Below are positions 44,123-54,734 of a stretch of 64,000 nucleotides of DNA, piece by piece. A program made the position numbers and the translations under genes. The DNA is from Pseudopithomyces maydicus (lineage: Eukaryota > Ascomycota > Dothideomycetes > Pleosporales > Didymosphaeriaceae), in assembly GCA_026873275.1 (NCBI GenBank), contig JANTUC010000016.1, positions 434,001 through 498,000 on the forward strand, in the 5' to 3' direction. Each line of letters begins with the position of its first letter. Positions within the stretch are counted from its first letter, which is position 1. The notes under the pieces were generated by a model. The model did no database searches, was not told the DNA's origin, and worked only from the letters and a program-made list of their open reading frames with translations.

Positions 44123-45069
44123 ATGCTGTGACTGCTCAGTTTTAGATATGCCCTGGATGCTTGGATACACTCTATGGATTCTGTGAGAAGGGAGGAAAAG
44201 GCGCAGGGGGATGGGATGACAACACTTGTACTATATATATACTTGCGTCATGAGGAGGAAACAGTGCATGAATTACGCACTCTAACAGCGCAGACGAATT
44301 TTCCTTTTCTACCAGCAGGAGGTAACGACATGCACGAAGTGTCTTTCACTCCACGAACATGCTTCCCTCACTGGCTTATGTTTCAGTTCACGAGCAGCGG
44401 AGCTCGGCGTTTGGACACTCTTTCTTTACACGAACATGTTTACCACTGGATATAATCTTCGGATGCGAGGATCATGGATGAACGGGGTGGCAGTCTTGAT
44501 ATGAGGAGGTATGATCGGCGGACGAAACCGAATGTTTGTTTGGCTGGCTGCTCTGTTTACCTGGCCTCACTCAAGAGAGATATGGATGTCTGATGAGAGG
44601 GAGCATACATGGCAGGGGATTGGGATTGATATCCAGGGATTCTAAAAGTTAATGCGTTGCAATGCAAATATAATTACCTCGAGCGACAGAGACTAGGACA
44701 TGGGGAAAATGTTCATGTGAGAAGATCGGCGTGGTGTTTTAAGTTCTCACGGCGATGATTGAAAGACTCAATGGGATGTCGTTCAAGAGTCGAGACTATA
44801 GACATCTTCCAGGTCACAGTCACAGTCAAGCAGAGATAGGTGGATAAGGCATAAGTAAAAAGGAGTAAGTTCTTAGCATAGCTAACACATCCAACAGATG
44901 ATTCGCACGCCGCACCATCCTTGTGAGATCCGTATTCTTTTTGCATTGCCTGCCCATTGGCCACGTTTCCATTCATCATTGGCATTCACAGTATTCAGAT
45001 GGCGGTCATAAAGACCATCCATGCACGTGACTCCCGTAGGTCACGCACGGCAGAAGTTTGAGTAGCAAC
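44123..45069. other. intergenic between convergent genes
   Basis: About 950 bp, 3' flank of the RBR ligase and of the Stm1-like gene. A 93-codon frame at 44174 follows directly after the stop and is probably untranslated. No gene accepted. Confidence 0.6.
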
Positions 45070-46366
45070 TTATGCGCCCAGGCTGGGGAAAGCGCTGGAG
45101 TCGCTGAGGTTGGGGCCAGACTGGGCACCACCGCGGGGGCCACGGCCGCCACGTCCCTCGCCACGGCCTTCGCCGCGTCCACGACCGCGGAACTCGCCAC
45201 CGCGGCCGCCGCGACCCTCGCCGCGTCCACGGCCACCACGGCCGCGTCCACCGAAGTTCTCGCGGGGAGCAGGCTGGAGCAGACGGTCTCCGTCAAGCTC
45301 GACGAAGTTCTTCTCCTTGCGCTCACGAGTGCGCTTCTGCTTGCCGCCGGATCCAACGAAGAAGTCCTCGCCCTCTTCGCGGGCGACCTCCTTGCCCTCG
45401 GGGAACTTGGCAGAGCTGCCCTCGTTGGCCTTGCGGACGTTCTGGGAGATGGCAAGCTTCTTCTCAGCGAGCTCAGCAAGGTACTGCTCGTAGGACTTGG
45501 TCTTGTCCTCAGGCTCGGCCTCAGCAGCGTCGGCATCGGCGGCGGCGTCCTCAGCGACGGCCTCCTTCTCGTCCTTCTGGGCAATAGCCTCTCCGGCGTT
45601 CTCGTCGGCAAGCTCGGCGTTGCCGTCTTGTCCTCCCCATCCGTGAGCTACCTGCTTCTCGTGGTCGCTATAAGGTATTAGTCATGCAGCAGAGATGTAC
45701 GTTAGGATATGACCTACGCAACGCCAGTCCGGCTGTGACGGTCTCCACGAGGGGCACCGCCACGTCCGCCACGTCCACCGCGGCCACCGCGGCCACGTCC
45801 ACGGCCACCCTCGGAGACATCACCACCGGAGAGATCGCCGAACCGCTGGCCACGGCTGCGGTTCTTATCCGCGCCCGCGTTGCGATCCCGGAAGTCTACT
45901 CATGTCAGCCACAGCACCGAAAAAAGTTGGCTCATGCAGCCAGGCCATTGCGGAATAGCATGATGACCAAGACTAGAGGGAGCAAAACGCACAGTTGTCG
46001 TTCGCGTTGCCAGACTTGGGCTGTTGGCGACCGGTAGTGGGGGCATCGCCTCGTACGGGAGCCTCGGCGGGAGCGTTGCGCTTGCCTGTTCTCGCGGCGG
46101 GCTTGTCGACAGTCTTGACCGGCGGCTGGGGGTAGCGCGCTCGGGGTCGAGCTCTGGGTCGTTACCTATGGAGGTGGTTAGTGGGGTCTCGGGACCGCCC
46201 GAAATATCGGTTCGACGCACCCAGCAGCTCGTAGAGGTTCTGCGCATTGTTAGCTTTGCTTCAGGTTGTGCCATTGAGGCTGTGCGTGGGCGTTCTGAGA
46301 GCCCTCCAAGCTCGCGGGGCTCTGACGCAAGGCGGACCAACTGACCTTGGAAGCGATCGAGGACAT
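45070..46366 (-). CDS. STM1: Stm1/HABP4 family ribosome- and RNA-binding protein, one-base frame break
   Basis: Five exons: 46366-46346, 46239-46221, 46165-45993, 45895-45718 and 45667-45070; introns of 106, 55, 97 and 50 bp; about 329 residues. Stm1/SERBP1 proteins occupy the mRNA channel of idle 80S ribosomes and bind RNA. The first splices give SSIASKNLYELLGNDPELDP, the family's N-terminal signature. VDKPAARTGKRNAP follows, then a basic RGG region in exon 4. Exon 5 holds the conserved HABP4 block (TKSYEQYLAELAEKKLAI, ARENFGG), and a C-terminal tail of about 60 residues made of RGG/RGRG repeats, ending SSAFPSLGA. Between DPER and VKTVDKP the frame shifts by one at a G5 run (46128-46132 on the plus strand). 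One extra base makes all exon phases agree. In a conserved housekeeping gene this points to a sequencing error. Confidence 0.9.
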
Positions 46367-47754
46367 TGTGATAGAGTTAAAGCGCCTTTCGCGCTTGTCC
46401 TTCTAGACGCTCAATATCCTGGGAAACGGTGGAAAATGCGAGAGCGGGCCCTGGTGTGCAAGGGTCGCGGCTCTCAGGATTCAGGTGGATAGCTCCGAGG
46501 TGTCGCAGTTGACGTTGAGGATGAGCGGTAAATTTCGATTGTGGATGGAGCTGCCCTCGCTTAGTAAATCTGCGGCCCGTGCACACTCCCAAAACAAAGA
46601 ACTTACTTGCAGATGACGATTCCATGCTGCAGAACGCACGATGTTGTCGTTGATGCAGTGAAATTGCGCGTCGAATTGTCCGTCCAGGCCGGTCTTGCAG
46701 GAGTGTTGGTGGGAAAGGCTTCGGTGAGCAGCCGTTATCTTGTTGGTTTGGTGAGGACCTGCCCCTCACCACCAACGAAGAGGAGTCAGAAGAGAATTTG
46801 TGTAGGCGTTCCGTCTGAATTAGATTATCTACGGGTAAACCATGATCATGCTCGAAGAAACAGTGTTCAAGTACACCAAGACACCTTTCCAGCCGATCTC
46901 ATGTCTAGGCCACCCAAACCGATCCTGCAATCCTTTCTGTTCAATTTTCATCAATTGCACTGCATTGCATAAACTTTGAACGTCTATTTTCCATCCATAG
47001 TTTTGACTCATGTTTTTTGGCATTGAAACAATTCATTCAAAGCATGGCCCAGTACTTGCTGAGTAGACTGGGCATTGGAGCTGTTGCGTGTAAGCTTTGG
47101 CGACGTCACTGCCATGATGCTCTTGTTCGTAGACTGATCTGTGCGTCTCCGCAGCCGACCTATGGCGTCTGGGGTAGCAATGACGCGCGACTTCACGAAT
47201 CGCGATACACTAACTGTCGTCTTATGTTGACCTTGCTGCCATCAATCTCACGGTATATGCAGTGCTGTACGAGAAATACAGTGAAGAACGATTCGGGGAC
47301 AAAGCTGGCCGGACTGCCGGTGCTTGTGAAAGTATTTACAAGGCCTATGACGGGTGCTGACATCCAATTGACCGCGTGCATGGCCGCAATATGAAAACGG
47401 TGGAACCGTGACTGTCCAATGTCACTTTCTGCGCAACAACCAACGCTCCAACCTTTGTTCACCGAGGAAACGACTTGTTAATGAGAACTTTTGAAGATGC
47501 CGCCGTCCCGAAAACCCACATGGCTGTCATGGTTGTGGTAATCCTGACCGAGGGAAATAAACGCCGTAGTCGATTTCTCAACCATGCCACAACCCACCCT
47601 GACGCCCGCTAGAACGATAGCTATCGTTGAAACCCCAAAACTGAAAAAAGGCGTGGTCTCGTAATATCCGTCTTCATACAATTCGAGAACGTAAACTCCT
47701 GTACCTCGTTGGGCGTATTAAGTATCCAGTGGACCTATCATTTCCCGTCGGACC
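46367..47754. other. intergenic, no gene seen
   Basis: About 1.4 kb upstream of the Stm1-like gene and downstream of the bZIP gene. Open frames are short and mostly begin with non-ATG codons. Nothing recognisable. Confidence 0.6.
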
Positions 47755-49211
47755 TCATCTCGATTCGTACATGGTCGGAAAGTGCATGCTGGCGGACAGT
47801 CCAAACGGGTCTGCGTCCAACATCGGATCGTAGGGGTCGAAGAGATTGTTCATTCCGTTAAACGCATGGTTGCCATCGTTGGCAGACATTGCGTTGTTGT
47901 TCGCGAAGGGCGCATTTTGCGCTGGCGGCATCGGGGGCTGCATACTCTGCGATTGCATCGTGTTTGTCGGGAAGGCATGGGGGTACGGACCAGGCCCAGC
48001 AGACTGGTCGCTGGGCTCTTCTTGGTCGAGCATATCATTTTGCTCGTCATACTCTTGCTCTAAGCAACGAAATTAGCCCAAGATACAGAGCACTACGCCT
48101 GAGAACTAAAAGGGCTAGCTTACCGAGTTGATTCATGTGCTCCGAATATGGAGTCGGGAAGAAAGATTGCGGGCCGCCACTGGTGCTACTCTGGTTCATT
48201 ACGCTTGCACCGGTACCAACCGCGGAGGCGTTCGGGATGCCATTCGCAGGCAGCTGGCTCGTATTGAGCGACGGGCGTTGCGGGCCCATATTCGGCGTGA
48301 ATTGGGATCTAGGCGGCTGAGGCTGTAATTGTGGGTGTCGTTGGGAGGATTGCTGCGGGGGAATAGACCCGAAGTTGGGAGAGACGGAATTGCCTTGAGG
48401 AATGAAGTTGGGCGAACGCGTGGCCGACGCGACGGGCGAGGGTAGGTGTGACCCGGGAGTAGGCTGCGACAGTGGTGAACGGTTTGGAATTGCTCCATCA
48501 GGTTGGATCATGGGCAAGCCATGCACACCTTCAACCTTGTTCGGCACTCCTCCCAGCGACCGACGGTTCTGCTGTTGCTGGCGGTTCATCATGGCACGCT
48601 GCTGGAGCGGCGGCTGGTTCGGGGAGGCCGTGGTGGACGCAGGCTGGCGAGTGGGACCTAGGTTGGGGCTGCCAGTCTTTGCTTGCAGTTCGGCCTGGAC
48701 ATCGATGCCTGGAGGTGGGTGAGCTGGTGTTCAAGAGCAAGGCGGCCGGGCAGGGCGGCGGTGTTACCTTTCTCGAGCAGGATGCGCTCCAAGAGCGAGT
48801 TCTTGTAGCGCAGCATCAGGCATTCGTCGGCGGCGCTGCGGTGGCTCTGCTGCAGGTTCTGCAGGGTCTCCTCATGGTGCTTGATGGTGCTCTCGAGCTG
48901 CTTGATGTACTCGGTGCGGCGCTCGCGGAAGGCAGCCTGGGCCTGGCGGTTGCGCTGCTTGCGCTCCTCGGAAGTGGCATAGATCTTGCGGGGCGTTAGC
49001 GTTATCTTGGACATTGTGGTTTGTCTCTCGTCAAGGGCGGGCTCACCGGCTTGCGGCCGCCTTTGCGCTTCTGCTGCTGCTGGGGGTTGTCCTGGGCATA
49101 TGCGGCGGGCTCGGGCTCGGGCGACGAGGCGGTCGAGGGCGTCTCAGCATCCCGCGAGGGCTCCGTCTTGCCCACCGTGGCCGTCATATCTGTTACGACA
49201 CTATCACCCAT
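47755..49211 (-). CDS. bZIP transcription factor
   Basis: Four exons: 49211-49047, 48984-48768, 48708-48124 and 48059-47755; introns of 62, 59 and 64 bp; 423 residues starting MGDSVVTDMTATVGKTEPS. The basic region, formed right after the first splice, reads SEERKQRNRQAQAAFRERRT with the N-x-x-A-Q-x-A-F-R signature (Yap/Pap-like fungal bZIP). A leucine-zipper coiled coil follows (YIKQLESTIKHHEETLQNLQ) up to about residue 125. After that come RYKNSLLERILLEKGIDVQA and a long Gln/Pro/Ser-rich disordered tail, with a final acidic/aromatic part (FDPYDPMLDADPFGLSASMH) that may activate transcription. It binds DNA as a dimer. I do not recognise the orthologue; no cysteine-rich redox domain typical of Yap1 is seen, so it is not Yap1 itself. 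Upstream lies an unusually GC-rich 1.7-kb region. Confidence 0.9.
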
Positions 49212-49650
49212 CTGCGGGCACAGTGCCCCTCCGAGGTCCAGGAGGGGCACACACGCCAAGCTTCGACTGACGCGACAGGCTGGTGGACGAGATGGCCGGG
49301 GAGAGGCTCTGGCAGGCTAAGCGCGCTGGAGGGACAGCCACAGGGCCGGGTCGGAGATTTGCACGTGTGTGTGGATGGTGTTGATAATGGCTGATAAGAG
49401 AGCTGCTACGGGAGCTGTGGGTGGTCGCGCGCAGAAGCTGTGAGGTAAGACTTTATGTAAAGGAAACGAAAGACCATCCGAGGCGGGAGCAGCAGCGATT
49501 TCAAAGGGGCCGGCGCAGGGCTCTGCGTCACGGGCCTAGCACGCAGGGAAGCAGACGCCTCGAGAGCGCGGCGATGAAGCGAATGACAGGCGGACAGGGC
49601 GGACAGGCGGACGAGGTGCCCTGGCGAGCCGTGCTGTGCGGTGCAGTGCA

Positions 49651-49876
49651 GGCAAGGCAAGGCAGGGCAGGGCAGGCGTGCGTGCGTGCGTGCGGGTGCG
49701 GAGAGGCTGCCAGAGCCAGAGCCAGTGCCAGAGCCTGCGAGCCAGTGTGCCCGTGTGCCAGAGCCGATGCAGCGCGAGGCCCCCGCGAGAAAACTCTTCG
49801 CAGGCGGTCCGCCAGGCGTGCGAGCACTGAGCAGCTGGCAGGGCGGGGGCGTCCCAGCGTCCCAGCGTCCCAGCGG
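49651..49876. repeat. short simple repeats in the GC-rich region
   Basis: Several microsatellite-like tracts lie close together: GGCAA/GGCAG repeats (49651-49676), a GCGT tetramer tract (49677-49692), CCAGAG hexamers (about 49709-49735) and GTCCCAGC octamers (about 49850-49876). Their density fits replication-slippage-prone non-coding DNA. Confidence 0.6.
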
Positions 49877-51121
49877 GCCAGCGTCGTCCCAGCAGAGGGA
49901 GGGCCTGCATGCCCAGCCGCCCATCGCGCGCAGGTGCCGCTAGAGGGGATCGCTTCGCCTGTTGCAGCAAAGCGCATGCGCCTAGCTCCCGCGCCACTAC
50001 GCACTGTATCTTGCATCTCCGGCATCTCCAGCGGCGGCGACCGCCCGACGAGTGCTGCGACGCCTGCCTGGAGCCTCTTTAACAGCCCGTCTGCCAGTGC
50101 GCGCGTCCCCGCAGCACGCTCTCCCCGCGCAGCGCAGCCCGCACGCAGCCCGCACGCAGTTCCCATCTCCCTCCGCCGCCCTGTCGCCCTGGCGCCCGCG
50201 AGACAGACAGACTCCAACGGCCCAACCCGCGCTCCGAGCAGCCAGCCCCGACCTCGGACAGCGACCGCCCGGCCGCCCACAGGCGCGCCAGCGAACGCGC
50301 GACATGGCGACACCGCGACCACGAGCCGCGAGACGACGACGTGGAGCAGCGCCATGAGGTCACTGGCCGGCCCCCGCGACGAGGCTGACGCCTGCAGCCC
50401 GCGACATCCATCTGATAAGACCAATCGCTCGACCTGTCCGGAGGAGCACGCAGCACGCAGCCGTGTCGCGTCCATCAACTGACCCCGACGACGGCCTCGC
50501 TAGACGGGGGCCTTCTGCCAGTGTGCGCGCCAACGACAGCCTTGGCTGCATCCCAGCAGCGCGCCAGAGTCCTGGGACGCCGTTCGTTATTCGAGCATGC
50601 CAAACGAGGCAACCCGGGGATCGCGGGAGTTGCCGCACCGGCCGAGCCCTCGCACCTCGCCTGCGTCCACACACCAGCCACCGCACCGCCAGCACCATCG
50701 TCAGCACCGCCGCCAGCTGGCAGACGAAGCAGCACTCGACACGCGTTTGCCCCAGAGTCAGCTCCACAGTCACCTGCGCATCCAGGAACGTCCCATCATC
50801 TCGAGCCTCGCGCACGCCTGCGGGTCCGTCGTTACGCTGCTGCACGCCGTGCGCCCGATTAACTTGTCCAGGGATGGCTTCGCTGGTCACGTTGCTTTTT
50901 GACTTTTATGCCAAACGCCCATGATTCTGCAGGATCCCCAGGCTGCTGCTGTTCGGGCCGACCAAAAACTGTAGTGCGTCGCACGTTGAGACGCTGTAGA
51001 CGCTCATGTAGACAGGTCAAGCGTGCTGGTAGCCAATGCGGGGAGCTTTAGCGAGTAGGCTGACAATTGCTTCGAGTCCATGTACATCCGGCCGATTCGT
51101 TGTTGGTCACACAGTAGAATC

Positions 51122-51521
51122 GCTCCCAGCATCGTGAAACAGAATAGGGGCATGCTGCTCTCGCAAGTTTGATGTGCCCCTACCGCTAGGTAATAATGCG
51201 TGTAAGACAGGCATAAGACCAGGAGGCATCATCTAAGAGTAGACAATCGATTCATGCTTCCAGCGTCGTGAAGCATAATAAGAGCATGTTGCTCTCACAA
51301 GTTCGCTATGCCTCTATAGTTAGGTAATAATGCGTGGTAGACAGGCGTAGGATCAGACGTACTACCTAAGAGAAGGCCATCAATTTATGCTCCCAGCGCC
51401 GCAAAACAGAACAGGAGCATGTTGCTCTCGCATGCTCGCTATGCCCCTACAGCTAGGTAATAATACATGGTAGACAGGCGTAAGATCAGAGGCGTCATCT
51501 AAGAGTAGACAATTGATTCAT
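51122..51521. repeat. three tandem imperfect copies of a 133-bp unit
   Basis: Copies begin at 51122, 51256 and 51389 and are about 134, 133 and 133 bp. Each starts GCTCCCAGC or a one-base variant, contains an element GAGCATG(T/C)TGCTCTC (GGCATGCTGCTCTC in copy 1), then CTAGGTAATAATGCGTG or variant, AGACAGGCRTA, and ends in GATTCATGC or a close variant. Copies differ at roughly one base in six by eye. No open frame or tRNA fold runs through them. They lie about 380 bp before the arrestin-gene ATG. Confidence 0.85.
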
Positions 51522-51897
51522 GCTCATATGGGCTACATCCACCCATCGTCCAAACATCGTCCCTTCCGTTCTCAGTCGTGCTTTCCAGTCCTTCCATCCA
51601 GGCAGGAATGCCCCCGTGTTACTTCCTCGCCTCGCCGGGCCACACGCAACAGCCTAAACCCTACGACAGACACGTCGCAACGACAGCATGCGACCCTCAA
51701 GCAACACACCTTGGATATCGAGCATCGACATAGTCTCACATGACTTTCCTACTGTTCCCAGCAACATCGGATCCCGCACAAGCAGTAATCATCTGGCCAG
51801 CATCTAATCGTTACCCAACAGCCGACCGCTCAGCCTGTCTTTCTCAAGGCTGTTCTCGAAATTATCCAGCTCTCCACAGACCGCAGCAGCTGACGGT

Positions 51898-54734
51898 ATG
51901 CCATTGTCCTTGTTCGAAGTGGCAGGCTGGGTGCTGAAGGGATCAGATCATCCCGAGCCGCCTCGCGCGAAGGGTCCGCCAGCTGGCACCTCTGTCTCAC
52001 TAGAGCGTGCCAGTGGCTCTGTCCATCCTCCATCGTCTGTAACGGGGGCCGTTGGCTGTGCAGGCATGGTGGGAAGTGCACATACCGAATCCAGAGCTCA
52101 CTCTGCAAACGTCTCATCCTGGGCAAGGACGCGTCCATTGTCGGACATCCGCGAGATTACCGAGCCGAGTCTGGCGGAAACAATACCAAGAAGACTTCTC
52201 TCCGAAAAGCATTTGCCGCGTAGTGCATCCCGTACCGAGCTAACACGAAAACCATCCGCTGCATCGAGGCGGCCCAGCCTTGACTCAAGACTTGCAGAAA
52301 ATCGAGAACCGGACAGAAAGACGAGCATCGATAGCAACGTCGTTAGATCAGCTCGTCGGGGGCGGCCACCTCAAAAGGCTGGAGACCATTCGTAAGCCAA
52401 TTCTTTTCTACGTTGATCTTCAAGTGTGCTCATCCGCGACTTCAGTAAAACACCTTCCCCTGTCGACATCAGCATCTCCAGCATTTACAGCATTCCACCC
52501 GGTAGCATTCCACCCCGATCATCGTCCAGAACTAGGGCACGTAGCGCTTCGCAGAGCCGTCTTCCTATACCAATTACCTCTCTGGTCCATCCCCGGCCGC
52601 CTCTCTCATCTCTGAACAATGCACCAACGATACCACTTCCTCCACCACGCGGTACTAGCAGTACAATACCCCGGCGTGGGCAATCACAGTCGCCTCTTCG
52701 TAATATTCCAATCCCTATTGCACACGATACCAACCGGCGACCACCGTCTCGAACGTTTATCCGTGAGCCGCTTTCGGCTGAGCTATTGGAATATCCTTCC
52801 CACAAGCACCCACGTGTGCATCTGGGGCTGGATCTCTCGGCAAGTTTATTCGTCGGCGGTGGCTCGATAGAAGGGACTGTGCAGATCAACGTTGATGATG
52901 CTGAGCGGATACGGCATCGGAAGACGTTAGCCATCGCACGGATATCTATCGATCTGCTCGGGCTCGAAGAAATGAGCGGAAACAAGCGCTCCGTATTTCT
53001 TAATTTGGCTACGGAACTCATTGATGACGAGAACCCACCGCCACAAAACATGGTAGACAACCAGGAGCAGATTGGGCGGGACGACCCATTTTGGCACCTG
53101 ATGCCTTCTATCACTAACCTCCCATTTTCAATGAGCCTTCCGCTTAATGTTGGCCCGCCACCGTTCCTGTCCAAAACGGCTCGAATACGATATGTTCTAT
53201 GTGTATCGCTATTGATACGAGATCAAGGGAAACAATATATTGTAAGAGTCTCGGAGGACGTGACAGTACTGTCCGTGTACGATCGTGGGTCATTCTCCGT
53301 CGTGTGAGAAGCCCAAGCTAACGATAAAGCAGCCGAGAAAGCTCTCATGTCTCTTCCAAGCCCACTCACCGCATCTGATGAATGGCTAAAGCCTCGCGAT
53401 ACCACTGTCGAGGTCGTTCGTCTCACTGCTGGATTACATCGCCAAGTGTGGGTCAGCGGGACAAGTATATACATCGATGTACACATTGCAAACAACAGTC
53501 GAAAGACGGTCAAAAAGATCGAGCTGCAACTTGAGCGAGATATCCTCTGCTATAAACATGTTTGTGGCGATTGAAGTATGCACTCCAGGAGTGACTATGC
53601 TAATCTACGAATTCTTCAGGCTGCGGCGTCCACCATGGAGAAATCAGCAAGTCAGGCTCGAATCTTCGACACCAACGAGAAGTCCATACTGAGCAAATCA
53701 ATCACCAAACAAGGCGCTATAGGTTGGCATGGAGTTCCTGCTCACAGTTCCCACATGCGGACATGCGACCTGGAAGTACCTCGAGGGCACGCCACAGTAA
53801 AATGCGGTATGCGAGTTCCTTCGATATCAATTCTCATTACAGGCTGACTGAAAAAGGCAAGTATTTCGAAGTTCGCTACTTCCTGAATGTCATTGTGGGC
53901 ACATCGCATACGTATGTCATCGGGCAGAAACGTCACCGATGAGGACTAATTATGGGGTAGAAAGCTCGTGACAGTCCAGCTACCGATCGTGCTTATACAC
54001 ATGGTTTGTCCACAGATTCATGTCTTCACGGCACACCGTTCACGCTGGTCAACTGACAACAGTCTTAGAATTCGCTTGACGTGGTGCCCAACTCCGTGGC
54101 CCAGGTTGCTGCTGCCATCGAAGAGAAACGCACCGCTAACTCCTATCAACGCGGTCACTCGCCTCCCCGTCTCAGTCGTCGTCCGTCGCGCTCGGTCCAA
54201 GGTAGAGCTTTTGCCGCACCCCGTATGCAATCGCTCGACCGCATGCGCTCCCGTGCTGAAGAAATCCAAGATCTTGGTAAAATCCTCGATCATAGCCCCC
54301 GCAAGCACAGTCTCCGAAGAGCGAATTCAAATTTCCATTATCATACGCCACCCAGTAACCGCAAGGGTAAAATCATTGGCGACGGCGACGTCGCTGATCT
54401 TCGCAGTCGTCTCAGAAATGTCCGATCAAACGAGACGCTTGGTTCCAAAGCAAATACAATGATCAGAGGAAATTCGACGAATTCGAGAAGGGGCAACCGC
54501 TCGGCACTGGGGTTCCGCGAGGCCGAGGTGCGCGAGGATATGGAGCTTGGGGGTCTGGGTACTTCCGGCGAGACGCCATTCAAGGCAAGGCTGGAGCGCA
54601 GCCGCGAGAGACAGTATCGATTTGCGAAGAAGAAGAGCGTGGAGCGGTGGAGAGGTGTGGCTAATGCGGGTGTTTGGTGGCTTAGAGGGAGCGCGGGTTC
54701 TAAGGATGAGAGGGAGAGAGATGGATGGATCTGA
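51898..54734 (+). CDS. arrestin-domain protein (fungal arrestin-related)
   Basis: Seven exons: 51898-52391, 52446-53284, 53333-53559, 53620-53806, 53857-53911, 53961-54003 and 54069-54734; introns of 48-65 bp; all phases agree; 836 residues. Residues 1-300 are a disordered Ser/Arg/Pro-rich region. The arrestin N domain starts near HPRVHLGLDLSASLFVGGGS (the family's FxxGGxVxGxV motif appears as FVGGGSIEGTV), continues with KTLAIARISIDLLGLEE and PFSMSLPLNVGPPPFL. The arrestin C domain begins near TAGLHRQVWVSGTSIYIDV and ends near YFEVRYFLNVIV after splicing. A basic, disordered tail follows. Arrestin-related proteins adapt Rsp5-type ubiquitin ligases to membrane cargo; I see no obvious PPxY motif, so that role is uncertain here. 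The start codon is the least secure part, since the N-terminus is not conserved. Confidence 0.85.

Larger units (their letters stand above)
49212..51897. other. GC-rich gene-free region
   Basis: About 2.7 kb between the divergent bZIP and arrestin genes. From about 49300 to 50900 it is very GC-rich and CpG-rich, which makes long open frames appear in almost every frame on both strands; they overlap each other, have low-complexity Arg/Ala/Pro/Ser composition and no domain, so I reject them as genes. The last part holds a threefold tandem repeat, listed separately. Confidence 0.6.

Noticed and set aside
44174..44455. 93-codon frame after the RBR ligase stop
   Set aside because: Starts with ATG, but lies within the likely 3' untranslated region and shows no conserved pattern.
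45006..45681. Open frames of about 200 codons on both strands over the Stm1-like gene
   Set aside because: They are antisense or out-of-frame shadows of the RGG-coding exon; the true frame carries the conserved Stm1/HABP4 motifs.
49421..50482. Long open frames (up to about 350 codons) on both strands in the GC-rich block
   Set aside because: They overlap each other in many frames, are Arg/Ala/Pro/Ser low-complexity, have no domain, and are the expected by-product of high GC content (few stop codons).
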